A DNA stretch of 59,205 bases from Bacteroidaceae bacterium. Its GTDB lineage: Bacteria > Bacteroidota > Bacteroidia > Bacteroidales > Bacteroidaceae. Positions 47,169 through 55,630 of the stretch are shown here, one piece after another. A program made the translations under genes and the position numbers. The DNA lies in the NCBI GenBank assembly GCA_017617235.1, contig JAFZWQ010000011.1, forward strand, positions 1 through 59,205, given 5' to 3'. Each line of letters opens with the position of its first letter. Positions within the stretch are counted from its first letter, which is position 1. A model generated the notes under the pieces. The model saw nothing but the letters and a program-made list of their open reading frames with translations. It did not search any database and was not told the origin of the DNA.

Positions 47169-48194
47169 ATGAAGTGGTTTTCATTGAGTAAAGAAATAGC
47201 CATGGACCTGGGAACGGCCAACACCATCATCATCTCGAATGGGAAGATTGTGGTGGACCAGCCCAGTGTAGTGGCTCTTGACCGCAGAACCGACCGTATG
47301 ATAGCTGTCGGTGAGCGTGCCAAGGAAATGCACGAAAAGACGAACTCCGACATTCGCACCGTGCGCCCCCTGCGCAATGGCGTGATTGCGGATTTTGATG
47401 CCTGCGAGAAGATGATTCGCGGACTCATAAGCATGGTACATACAGGACACAGCCTCTTTAGCCCATCATTGAAAATGGTAATCGGTGTGCCCAGTGGCAG
47501 TACCGAAGTGGAATTGCGTGCCGTACGTGATAGTGCCGAACATGCCGGAGGTCGCGAAGTATACCTCATTTACGAGCCCATGGCAGCTGCTATCGGTATC
47601 GGTTTGGATGTGTTGGCACCTCAGGGAAACATGGTGGTGGACATTGGTGGCGGTAGCACAGAGATTGCCGTTATCTCGCTGGGTGGTATTGTGGTAAACA
47701 TGAGTCAACGTGTGGCCGGTGACGACCTTACTGCCGATATTCAGGACTACATGAGCCGTCAGCATAACCTCCGTGTATCGGAACGTATGGCAGAGCGCAT
47801 CAAGATTAATGTGGGTGCCGCATTAGCTGATCTGGGTGAAAATGCTCCCGAAGACTATGTGGTATATGGACCGAACCGTATTACAGCCCTGCCTATGGAG
47901 GTGCCCGTTTGCTATCAGGAGATTGCTCACTGTCTGGAAAAGACGATAGCAAAGATTGAGGCTGCCGTGCTGAACGCGCTCGAGGCAACACCTCCCGAAT
48001 TGTATGCCGACATCGTCCACAACGGTATTTGGCTTACCGGCGGTGGTGCACAGTTGCGCGGACTTGACAAGCGACTGACTGACAAAATTAACATCCCCTT
48101 CCATGTTGCCGAAGACCCCTTGCACAGTGTAGCTAAGGGTACGGGCGTAGCACTCAAGAATATTCACGCATTCTCATTCTTGATGTCGAAGTAA
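47169..48194 (+). CDS. mreB: MreB, rod-shape-determining actin homologue
   Basis: 341 residues of the actin-like ATPase that positions the cell-wall elongation machinery: AMDLGTANTIIISNGKIVVDQPSVVA, VIGVPSGSTEVELRAVRDSAEHAGGREVYLIYEPMAAAIG, MVVDIGGGSTEIAVISLGGIV, IWLTGGGAQLRGLDKRL, AKGTGVALKNI. It is first of the mreBCD-mrdA-rodA cluster. mreC begins immediately after its stop. Confidence 0.97.
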   Translation: MKWFSLSKEIAMDLGTANTIIISNGKIVVDQPSVVALDRRTDRMIAVGERAKEMHEKTNSDIRTVRPLRNGVIADFDACEKMIRGLISMVHTGHSLFSPSLKMVIGVPSGSTEVELRAVRDSAEHAGGREVYLIYEPMAAAIGIGLDVLAPQGNMVVDIGGGSTEIAVISLGGIVVNMSQRVAGDDLTADIQDYMSRQHNLRVSERMAERIKINVGAALADLGENAPEDYVVYGPNRITALPMEVPVCYQEIAHCLEKTIAKIEAAVLNALEATPPELYADIVHNGIWLTGGGAQLRGLDKRLTDKINIPFHVAEDPLHSVAKGTGVALKNIHAFSFLMSK

Positions 48195-49019
48195 GTGAAC
48201 ACCCTGTTAGACAGAATAAGGACGTGGGGGCACTGGATTGTCTTTCTCCTGTTAGAGATGACGAGCCTAGTGCTCCTGCTTCGTTTTAATGCCTATCAGG
48301 GGAGTGTTTGGTTTACGCAAGCCAATGCTGTTGTAGGGCGAGTATTGGAACAACAGAACCGCATTATCGCCTATACCCAGCTTAGGGAGGTGAACCGAGA
48401 GTTGACAGAAACTAACATCGACCTGCAGAACGAGGTTGACGTGTTGCGTCATCGCTTGCAAATACTCGAACACGATTCCAGTCAGACCGAGCGGGAACTG
48501 TCGGCACGATTAGCTGGTATACGGCGCATCCCTGCCCAAGTCATCAACAACAGTATTCGCGACAGGGACAACTACATCACCATCAACCGCGGTTCAGCCG
48601 ATGGCGTGCGGACGGAGATGGGAGTAGTATGTGGTACGGGCATCGTTGGCATCGTTTGCGAAACGGGTCGGCATTTTTCCATCGTGCTGCCTGTGCTGAA
48701 CTCGAACAGCAGTGTCAGCTGCAGGCTGAAACGTACGGAGTACTTCGGTTATCTGAAATGGGAGGGCGGAAATCCGCTACGTGCCTTCATCGACGATATT
48801 CCACGCCATGCCAAAGTGCAGAAAGGCGAGATGGTGGAGACGAGCGGATATAGCAGTGTCTTTCCAGCAGGTATTTTTGTAGGACGTGTGAAGCGGGTAC
48901 TGAACTCCGAGGACGGTCTGTCCTATAAGTTGGAAATTGGTTTGAGTACCGATTTTGCCCGTCTGCGGGAGGTGAGTGTGATTGATTGGGCAAGTGAAAA
49001 TAATTCAGCGGAAGAATGA
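48195..49019 (+). CDS. mreC: MreC, rod-shape-determining scaffold
   Basis: 274 residues from a GTG adjoining the mreB stop. One N-terminal membrane segment (HWIVFLLLEMTSLVLLLRF), a coiled coil (about 60-105), then the MreC beta domains: VINNSIRDRDNYITINRGSADGV, GVVCGTGIVGIVCETG, VLNSNSSVSCRLKRTEYFGYLKW, VETSGYSSVFPAGIFVG. It links MreB to PBP2/RodA in the periplasm. The end overlaps mreD (ATGA). Confidence 0.94.
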   Translation: MNTLLDRIRTWGHWIVFLLLEMTSLVLLLRFNAYQGSVWFTQANAVVGRVLEQQNRIIAYTQLREVNRELTETNIDLQNEVDVLRHRLQILEHDSSQTERELSARLAGIRRIPAQVINNSIRDRDNYITINRGSADGVRTEMGVVCGTGIVGIVCETGRHFSIVLPVLNSNSSVSCRLKRTEYFGYLKWEGGNPLRAFIDDIPRHAKVQKGEMVETSGYSSVFPAGIFVGRVKRVLNSEDGLSYKLEIGLSTDFARLREVSVIDWASENNSAEE

Positions 49020-49519
49020 TACTGGTTTTACTGAAACGGTTGTTGCAGATGCTGGTCCTGGTGGTTGTTCAGGTGATGGTATGTAACCGCATTCACCTCA
49101 TGGGCTATGCCACTCCCATGCTGTACGTATTATTCCTGGTATATTTCCCCCTGAATAGTAATCGCATCGGGAATATGGTTTGGGCATTTTTGCTGGGACT
49201 GATTATCGATGCTTTCTCGAATACGCCTGGCGAGGCCACGGGAGCACTTACGCTAACGGCCTTTGTCCAGTGGCCGCTGTTACAAGCTTCGGCTCCGAAG
49301 GAATGCCTCGAGGATATGGTTCCCTCTTACAAGACCATGGGCCGATGGAATCATATCCGTTATGTATTTGTGTTGGTGTTGGTGCACCACACGGCTTTTT
49401 ATGTGTTGGAGAGTTTCTCCTTCTTCCACTTCACCGAACTGTTGATTACCTATGGGTCGAGCCTTTTGCTCACCTTCGTCATGATTTTGATTCTGGAGAC
49501 ATTGCGCCATGGAAAATAA
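49016..49519 (+). CDS. mreD: MreD, rod-shape-determining membrane protein
   Basis: 167 residues with about five membrane segments (LVVVQVMVCNRIHL; MLYVLFLVYFPL; MVWAFLLGLIIDAFS; YVFVLVLVHHTAFYVL; LLLTFVMILILETL). ATPMLYVLFLVYFPLNSNRI and LGLIIDAFSNTPG are the MreD pattern of Bacteroidota. Its start overlaps mreC and its end overlaps mrdA by 11 bases. Confidence 0.92.
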   Translation: MILVLLKRLLQMLVLVVVQVMVCNRIHLMGYATPMLYVLFLVYFPLNSNRIGNMVWAFLLGLIIDAFSNTPGEATGALTLTAFVQWPLLQASAPKECLEDMVPSYKTMGRWNHIRYVFVLVLVHHTAFYVLESFSFFHFTELLITYGSSLLLTFVMILILETLRHGK

Positions 49520-51359
49520 CCTCATGTACAGCAATCGCAAGTACGTGTTGGGGTTTATAGCCACCGGCATCGTCTTGGTCTATCTGGTGCGCCTTTTTAC
49601 GCTTCAGCTCATGAGCGATGACTTTAAGCGAAATGCCGACTCAAATGCTTTCCTCAAGCGCATCCAGTACCCTGCACGTGGTGCCATGCGGGACCGTACA
49701 GGTAAGCTGTTGGTTTATAACCAACCCGCCTACGATATTATGGTAGTGATGTCGGAGATGAATGATGTAGATACATTGGACCTGTGCGAAAGCCTGGGTA
49801 TTACCCGCGAAATCTTCGATCAGCGCATGGAGGAAATCAAGGACCGCAACCGTAATCCCGGTTACAGCAGTTACACCCAACAGCTGTTTATGAACCAATT
49901 GTCGGCCGAGGAATTTTCGACGTTCCAGGAGAAACTGTTCCGCTTCCCCGGGTTCTATATTCAAAAGCGTAGCATCCGGCAATATGCTTATCCCAATGCT
50001 GCCCATATTCTGGGTGATGTAGGTGAGGTAAGTCCGGCCGACATTGAGGCTGATGATTATTACCAGAGTGGTGACTATATAGGTAAACTGGGCGTGGAGC
50101 GCAGTTACGAGAAACAGTTGCGTGGCGAAAAGGGTGTGGAGATTTTATTGCGTGATGCTCGAGGACGCATTAAAGGAAATTACCAGAATGGAAAGTTCGA
50201 CCGTGCCCCCATTCCAGGTAAGAACCTGACGCTGAGCATTGATTTGGAATTGCAGCAGTTGGGCGAGCGCCTGATGCAAGGTAAGTTGGGTAGCATCGTG
50301 GCTATCGAACCTTCCACGGGTGAGGTGCTCTGTATGGTTTCGTCGCCCACCTACGACCCGCGTATCATGGTGGGCCGACAGCGTGGTAAGAACAACCGCA
50401 TTCTGACTAACGACCCCATGAAGCCACTGCTGAATCGTGCCATCATGGGAACATATCCCCCAGGTTCCACCTTCAAGACTAGCCAGGCACTGACTTTCCT
50501 TGAGGAAGGTATCATTACCCCCCAGACCTCGTATCCGTGTAGCGGAGGTTTCCGTTTCGGACGATTGAAAGTGGGTTGTCATGGTCATGCTTCGCCCATC
50601 CCTCTTATTCCCACCATTGCCACTTCGTGTAATGGCTATTTCTGCTGGGGACTCTACTATATGCTGGGCAATCGTAAGAAGTATGCTACCGTGCAGGAGG
50701 CTATGACGACGTGGAAGGACTATATGGTAAGTATGGGATTCGGCTATCCGCTGGGTATTGACCTGCCGGGCGAGAAACGTGGACTGATCCCCAATGCTGA
50801 CTTCTACGATAAACATCTGGGAAAGTCGTGGAGTGCGCTGAGTATTATCTCTATCGCCATAGGGCAGGGCGAGGTAACCCTGACACCGCTGCAGATTGCC
50901 AACTTGGGGGCCACCATTGCCAATCGCGGATACTACATTACGCCGCATGTGGTGAAGGAGGTGCAGGGCGAGGAGATAGATACCTTGTACAAGACCCGTC
51001 ACTACACCAAAGTGTCGCGCCAGAACTACGAGACTGTAGTTGCAGGCATGCGGCAGGCTGTAGTCGGAGGTACGTGCCGTTCGGCTAACAACGAGTGGTA
51101 CGAGGTGTGTGGAAAGACGGGAACGGCACAGAATCGTGGACACGACCATTCTGTATTCATGGGCTTTGCTCCGAGGGAGAATCCCCAAATTGCCGTTGCT
51201 GTATACGTCGAGAATGGTGGTTGGGGTGCTACCTATGGTGTTCCCTTCGGTGCCCTGATAATGGAAAAGTTCATTAATGGAAAGCTCTCAGAAGCAAGTG
51301 AAGCGAAGGCCGAGGCCTTTGCCAATAGAACCATAAATTATGGCAACAGCGAACGATAA
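49509..51359 (+). CDS. mrdA: MrdA, penicillin-binding protein 2
   Basis: 616 residues; transpeptidase of rod-shape elongation. An N-terminal membrane anchor (14-33), then the dimerisation domain with RIQYPARGAMRDRTGKLLVYNQPAYDIMV. The transpeptidase motifs are Ser320-x-x-Lys323 in GTYPPGSTFKTSQ, Ser373-x-Asn375 in ATSCNGYF, and KTGTAQ (536-541). It overlaps mreD at the start and rodA at the end (20 bases), as expected for obligate partners. Confidence 0.97.
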   Translation: MENNLMYSNRKYVLGFIATGIVLVYLVRLFTLQLMSDDFKRNADSNAFLKRIQYPARGAMRDRTGKLLVYNQPAYDIMVVMSEMNDVDTLDLCESLGITREIFDQRMEEIKDRNRNPGYSSYTQQLFMNQLSAEEFSTFQEKLFRFPGFYIQKRSIRQYAYPNAAHILGDVGEVSPADIEADDYYQSGDYIGKLGVERSYEKQLRGEKGVEILLRDARGRIKGNYQNGKFDRAPIPGKNLTLSIDLELQQLGERLMQGKLGSIVAIEPSTGEVLCMVSSPTYDPRIMVGRQRGKNNRILTNDPMKPLLNRAIMGTYPPGSTFKTSQALTFLEEGIITPQTSYPCSGGFRFGRLKVGCHGHASPIPLIPTIATSCNGYFCWGLYYMLGNRKKYATVQEAMTTWKDYMVSMGFGYPLGIDLPGEKRGLIPNADFYDKHLGKSWSALSIISIAIGQGEVTLTPLQIANLGATIANRGYYITPHVVKEVQGEEIDTLYKTRHYTKVSRQNYETVVAGMRQAVVGGTCRSANNEWYEVCGKTGTAQNRGHDHSVFMGFAPRENPQIAVAVYVENGGWGATYGVPFGALIMEKFINGKLSEASEAKAEAFANRTINYGNSER

Positions 51360-52818
51360 GCAACGTAGCATATTGGCCTCCCTGGACTGGTTGACCATCG
51401 TCATCTATATCGCCCTGCTGGGGTTGGGATGGATGAGTGTGTGTGGTGCAACCTACGACTTCGGACAGGCTGGCAATTTCTTCGACTTGGATACACGTAG
51501 CGGCATGCAGATTATGTGGATTGGCACATCTTTCGTGTTGGCTGCTTTGTTGCTGAGCATCGATGAACGTTTTTACGATGTTTTTGCCTACGTGCTGTAT
51601 GCCGGTTTCATGCTCTTGTTGTTGGCTACGCCTTTCCTAGCGCACGATATCAAGGGCTCTATGTCGTGGATTAAGATTGGCAAATTCAGTCTGCAGCCAG
51701 CCGAGTTTGCCAAGTTTGCCACCGCACTTTGTGTGGCTAAGTATATGGGGCGAAACGATTACAGCATTGCCAAATGGTGGAAATTCCTGTTGACTTGCTT
51801 CCTCATAATGCTTCCCATGGGGCTCATTATCATGCAGAAAGAAACGGGAAGTGCCTTGGTTTACATGGCCTTTTTCCTAATGCTTTATCGCGAAGGAATG
51901 CCGGGTTCAGTACTTTTTGCAGGTGTGTCGGCAGTGGTGTATTTTGTGGTGGGAGTGCGTTTCAGCGAGGATCCGTTGTGGCATCTTCATATCATAAGTT
52001 TGGGACAGTTCCTTGTGCTCTTGCTGACGATGCTCTTTACAATTGGATTGATGCGGGTATATACCGACCGATGGGCACCGATACTGAGGGTCGCTGGTTA
52101 TGGTCTCGGACTGACTTTGGCTGCATTGTTGTTCAGCAAGTTTGTGATTCCCTTCGATATAACCTGGGTGCAGTTGGCCTTGTGTCTCGGCATGATTGCC
52201 TACCTCTTTATGTTGGCTGTAAAGCATCATAGTTCCCGATATACTCTCATTGCCATATTTGCCATCGGTTCGCTGATGCTTCACTATTCGGCTGACTTTG
52301 CGCTGAATCACGTGTTGCAACCCCACCAGCAGACACGTATCCGCGTGCTTTTGGGTACCGAGGATGACCCTCGTGGCGTTGGTTATAACGTCATTCAGGC
52401 CAAGATTGCCATTGGTTCGGGAGGCTTGCGTGGAAAGGGTTTTCTGAACGGTACGCAAACGAAACTGAAATACGTCCCTGAGCAAGAAACGGATTTCATT
52501 TTCTGTACCGTTGGCGAGGAGGAAGGTTTCCTGGGTTGTGCTGTGGTCTTATTGTTGTTTTTGGCTTTGATACTGCGACTGATACAGTTGGCTGAACGAC
52601 AACCATATGCTTCGGGACGTATCTATGGCTATTGTGTGATGAGTATTTTCTTATTCCACGTCTTCATCAACGTGGGTATGGTGTTGGGATTGACCCCGGT
52701 TATCGGAATTCCGTTGCCCTTCTTCAGTTACGGCGGTTCGTCGTTGTGGGGATTTACCCTACTGCTGTTTATTTTCCTGCGTATGGATGCGGCCCGTAAC
52801 CACTTCGTCCATAGTTAA
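51340..52818 (+). CDS. rodA: RodA, SEDS peptidoglycan glycosyltransferase
   Basis: 492 residues, polytopic (about ten or more membrane segments). SEDS signatures: AHDIKGSMSWIKIGKFSLQPAEFAKFATAL, IMQKETGSALVYMAFFLMLYREGM, the catalytic-loop region RIRVLLGTEDDPRGVGYNVIQAKIAIGSGG, GFLNGTQTKLKYVPEQETDFIF, and GLTPVIGIPLPFFSYGGSSL. It polymerises glycan strands with PBP2. An insertion of extra membrane segments between about 195 and 300 makes it longer than the E. coli protein, as usual in Bacteroidia. It converges on gldH, four bases away. Confidence 0.95.
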   Translation: MATANDKQRSILASLDWLTIVIYIALLGLGWMSVCGATYDFGQAGNFFDLDTRSGMQIMWIGTSFVLAALLLSIDERFYDVFAYVLYAGFMLLLLATPFLAHDIKGSMSWIKIGKFSLQPAEFAKFATALCVAKYMGRNDYSIAKWWKFLLTCFLIMLPMGLIIMQKETGSALVYMAFFLMLYREGMPGSVLFAGVSAVVYFVVGVRFSEDPLWHLHIISLGQFLVLLLTMLFTIGLMRVYTDRWAPILRVAGYGLGLTLAALLFSKFVIPFDITWVQLALCLGMIAYLFMLAVKHHSSRYTLIAIFAIGSLMLHYSADFALNHVLQPHQQTRIRVLLGTEDDPRGVGYNVIQAKIAIGSGGLRGKGFLNGTQTKLKYVPEQETDFIFCTVGEEEGFLGCAVVLLLFLALILRLIQLAERQPYASGRIYGYCVMSIFLFHVFINVGMVLGLTPVIGIPLPFFSYGGSSLWGFTLLLFIFLRMDAARNHFVHS

Positions 52819-52822
52819 CGCT

Positions 52823-53281
52823 TTATTTTTTTACTTCAAGTTTTACCCCGATATCTTTTATTCCGGGCAGCACTTCGCGTATCATGATGTGGCGCAGGCA
52901 AACTTGACCTTTTTGGCCTTTTTGCATATGCAAGGTAGTCAGGAGGGTATCTGCCTGTACCAGGCTCAAACCTTTGCCTGTGGGGCGCCCATCCTTATCG
53001 GTGGTTCGGAAATATAAGGTATCGAGATAACTAGCCGTAGGGTGGTGCAGGGAGGTCTCGGCTACAATCCATAGTCCCTGATATGGGAAGAGTTCGTTGT
53101 AGCGCAGTCCGAGACTTATATGGTAGTCGCCATCTTCGGGGATGGTGGGCAGTTCATATTGGATGGTGTCTGTACGGCTCCAACCATTGTCGTCCACGGG
53201 TTCATAGTGGTGATAGATGGTGCTTTGTGTACAAGCAGCTATCATCACTATCATGCTAAGCAACAAAGTCTTAGTTCTCAC
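52823..53281 (-). CDS. gldH: GldH-like lipoprotein
   Basis: 152 residues. Lipoprotein signal MRTKTLLLSMIVMIAAC (Cys17). IYHHYEPVDDNGWSRTDTIQ YELPTIPEDGDYHISLGLRY, YPYQGLW and the end GIKDIGVKL match the GldH family first linked to gliding and type IX secretion functions in Flavobacterium; in non-gliding Bacteroidia its role is unsettled. It overlaps the preceding ricT-like gene by 11 bases, a widely conserved pairing. Confidence 0.9.
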   Translation of the reverse strand: MRTKTLLLSMIVMIAACTQSTIYHHYEPVDDNGWSRTDTIQYELPTIPEDGDYHISLGLRYNELFPYQGLWIVAETSLHHPTASYLDTLYFRTTDKDGRPTGKGLSLVQADTLLTTLHMQKGQKGQVCLRHIMIREVLPGIKDIGVKLEVKK

Positions 53282-54395
53282 CCTTCTCGTTTTTATGTTC
53301 TCTCTTTTCGCCTCTTCCGTCCTTGTGCTTTTTCTTCTTTTTCTTTTTGTCGAAACGGTGCAGGTCGTCCTGGGCTGCCAGGTCTACTGGACGTACGGGC
53401 AGTTTCTTTCCACCTTCCTCCAGACTGTCGGGTTTCTCGCCTCGACGATTCATTTCAATGATGTCCAAAGCTCGCTGGGCGGGGATGGTAGTCAGGTTGG
53501 CAGCCATGCGTTTGTCGCTGCTGTAGGTAACCATATTCGAAAGGATGTCGGCCTTGAAGAAAAAGAACTCGCCATCCATGGTTTCTAACGTAATCTCGCG
53601 GCTGGGCAGTCGGCGTCCGGCTTCGATGTACTGGTCGACCTCATAGTTCATGCAGCACTTCAGCTTGGCACACTGTCCTGCCAGTTTCTGGGGGTTGAGG
53701 CTCACATCCTGGAAACGAGCAGCTGCGGTTCCTACGCTTTGGAACGAACGAATCCATGTGGCACAGCACAGTTCGCGTCCACAGGGCCCAAAGCCTCCGA
53801 TGCGTCCAGCTTCCTGACGTACGCCAATCTGTTTCATTTCGATGCGCACATGGAATAGTTCGGCCAGCACCTTGATGAGTTCGCGGAAGTCGACACGCCC
53901 TTCGGCAATGTAGTAGAAAATGGCCTTGTTGCCGTCGCCTTGGTATTCCACATCACCAATTTTCATTTCCAGCCCTAGGTCTTTGGCGGCCTGTCGGCTG
54001 CGTATCATGGTGCTGTGTTCGCGTGCTTTGGCTTCTTCGTATTTCTCCATGTCGGTGGGTCGGGCAATACGGTATATGCGCTTGATTTCCTCACCGGGTT
54101 TCATGTAGGCTTTCTTCATTTGCAGGGCTACCAGACGACCTGTCATGGTCACGATACCGATGTCGTGTCCGGGTGAGGCCTCTACGGCTACGATGTCACC
54201 TTTCTGGATAGCCAGGTGGTTGTCGTTGCGGTAATATCCCTTGCGTGTATTTTTGAACTGCACCTCTACCAGATCGGATGCGTCCTGGTTATCGGGCAGG
54301 TCGGCCAGGTAGTCGTGAACGTTCAGCTGGCATTGGTCGTGTCCGCAGCCACGTGCTGTCAGTCCTCGGTCGTTGTTTCCACAGATATATCTCAT
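53271..54395 (-). CDS. ricT: PSP1-domain protein (RicT/YaaT-like)
   Basis: 374 residues from the ATG overlapping the holB stop (MRYICGNNDRGLTARGCGHD). A longer upstream frame lies within holB and is rejected. PSP1 core: KKGDIVAVEA-type segment, LELFHVRIEMKQIGVRQEAG RIGGFGPCGRELCCATWIRSF, and GQCAKLKCCMNYEVDQY; the cysteine clusters are those of the YaaT/RicT family, which binds an iron-sulfur cluster with partners in Bacillus. A lysine-rich tail (DKKKKKKKHKDGRGEKREHK) is poorly conserved and may bind nucleic acid. It lies between holB and gldH. Confidence 0.9.
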   Translation of the reverse strand: MRYICGNNDRGLTARGCGHDQCQLNVHDYLADLPDNQDASDLVEVQFKNTRKGYYRNDNHLAIQKGDIVAVEASPGHDIGIVTMTGRLVALQMKKAYMKPGEEIKRIYRIARPTDMEKYEEAKAREHSTMIRSRQAAKDLGLEMKIGDVEYQGDGNKAIFYYIAEGRVDFRELIKVLAELFHVRIEMKQIGVRQEAGRIGGFGPCGRELCCATWIRSFQSVGTAAARFQDVSLNPQKLAGQCAKLKCCMNYEVDQYIEAGRRLPSREITLETMDGEFFFFKADILSNMVTYSSDKRMAANLTTIPAQRALDIIEMNRRGEKPDSLEEGGKKLPVRPVDLAAQDDLHRFDKKKKKKKHKDGRGEKREHKNEKGEN

Positions 54396-55570
54396 TGTTT
54401 CAGTAATATAGTTATTTTCAGCGCCAGGTCGAAGAAGACCATCTTGGCATTTACATTCTGTTCGATTTCGTTTTGACAGGCCGTCAGCTCGTCCATGATG
54501 GGGATGACGTTGCGTTCGTTGATGAACCGTGCGAAGTTCTTGGCGAAGTTCCGTTCCTCTTCGGTCATGTAGTTGAGCTGCTGGTTTTGGAAGTTGTATA
54601 TGAAGTTCTCGCGCACCAACCGCTGGCAGTAGTCGAGCATGTGTTTCTGGCGTTCGCGTCCCAGTGAACCTACTTGTTCCGACCATTGCCGCATCTCCTT
54701 GGCCTTGCGCATATAGCAGAGTCGCATCAATTCGATGAACATCTCGAAATATTCTTTCCGTTCATTGTCTTCCTCGGTTAGCTTTACGGCCTGTGTGTAG
54801 TTGCCCTGTGCAATGTGTGCAAGGTCGTGTGCCTTGGTTTGCTCTATGCCATATTCGCGAATTAGCGCTTCGGCAATGACGTCTTCGCCGAGGGCCGGTA
54901 CCATAATGCGTTGGGTGCGGCTGACGATGGTGCCCAGTACTTGGTCGGGTTCTTGGCTTACCAGGATGAAGTGTGTTTTCTGGGGAGGTTCCTCGATGAG
55001 TTTCAGCAGTTTGTTGGCTGTGGCGGCAGGCATCTTTTCGGGCAGCCAGATAACTACCACGCGATAGCTGCCCTGACTGGCTTTCAGCGAAAGTTTGTGT
55101 TGCAGGGCATCGCTCTCGCCTACATAGAACTGCAGTTGCTGGTTCTCACCCTTGAGGTCGGCCAGCCAGTCGTTGGCAGTGAAATAGGGGGTATAGTTCA
55201 GTTGTTCGCGCCACTCCGCCATGCGGTCGTCCGATACGGGTGCATCGGTGGCTTTCGTCTTGATTAGGGGGAAGGAGAAATGCAGGTCGGGATGCTGCCA
55301 GCCTTCTGTCATGTGGCAGGCGTGGCAGTGGCCGCAGGGCTGTCCCTCTTGGGGTTGCTCGCACAGCAGGTAGCGTGCCAGATGCAGGGCGATGGCCAGT
55401 TTCCCGCTGCCTGCAGGTCCGCAGAGCATCAGGGCATGGGGCAGTCGCCCCTGGTCCACCATCTCTGTCAGTTGCCTCAGGGTCTCTTCTTGACCCAGAA
55501 CCCCTCTCCCGACCTCCCCCGAGGGGGAGGAGAGATATGTCTGGCTGCCTGTATGCTTATTATCGTTCAT
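54392..55570 (-). CDS. holB: HolB, DNA polymerase III delta' subunit
   Basis: 392 residues of the clamp-loader subunit. VLGQEETLRQLTEMVDQGRLPHALMLCGPAGSGKLAIALHLARYLLC (variant P-loop), zinc-binding Cys residues (GQPCGHCHAC), IWLPEKMPAATANKLLKLIEEPPQKTHFILVSQEPD, TIVSRTQRI. Residues about 8-24 (GSQTYLSSPSGEVGRGV) are encoded by a G/C-rich palindromic repeat of the CTCCCC-TC-GGGGAG type rather than by the usual family N-terminus. It is coupled to ricT downstream and follows metF. Confidence 0.92.
   Translation of the reverse strand: MNDNKHTGSQTYLSSPSGEVGRGVLGQEETLRQLTEMVDQGRLPHALMLCGPAGSGKLAIALHLARYLLCEQPQEGQPCGHCHACHMTEGWQHPDLHFSFPLIKTKATDAPVSDDRMAEWREQLNYTPYFTANDWLADLKGENQQLQFYVGESDALQHKLSLKASQGSYRVVVIWLPEKMPAATANKLLKLIEEPPQKTHFILVSQEPDQVLGTIVSRTQRIMVPALGEDVIAEALIREYGIEQTKAHDLAHIAQGNYTQAVKLTEEDNERKEYFEMFIELMRLCYMRKAKEMRQWSEQVGSLGRERQKHMLDYCQRLVRENFIYNFQNQQLNYMTEEERNFAKNFARFINERNVIPIMDELTACQNEIEQNVNAKMVFFDLALKITILLKQ
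55493..55545. repeat. G/C palindromic repeat inside the 5' end of holB
   Basis: Centre CCTCCCCCGAGGGGGAGG (55513-55530) with AACCCCTCTCCCGA on its left. An inverted related copy lies at 55595-55627; together they bracket the holB start. Confidence 0.75.
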
Positions 55571-55594
55571 CTATACCTTTATGTCTGTATCTAC

Positions 55595-55627
55595 TCCCTC
55601 CCCTCGGGGAGGGTTTGGGGTAGGGGT
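55595..55627. repeat. G/C palindromic repeat in the metF-holB gap
   Basis: CCCTCCCCTCGGGGAGGGTT followed by TGGGGTAGGGG; the same family as 55493-55545 but in opposite orientation. Confidence 0.75.
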
Positions 55628-55630
55628 CTT

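Noticed and set aside
53271-54686. Extended N-terminus for the PSP1 protein
   Set aside because: It lies inside holB; the ATG overlapping the holB stop gives a normal start.
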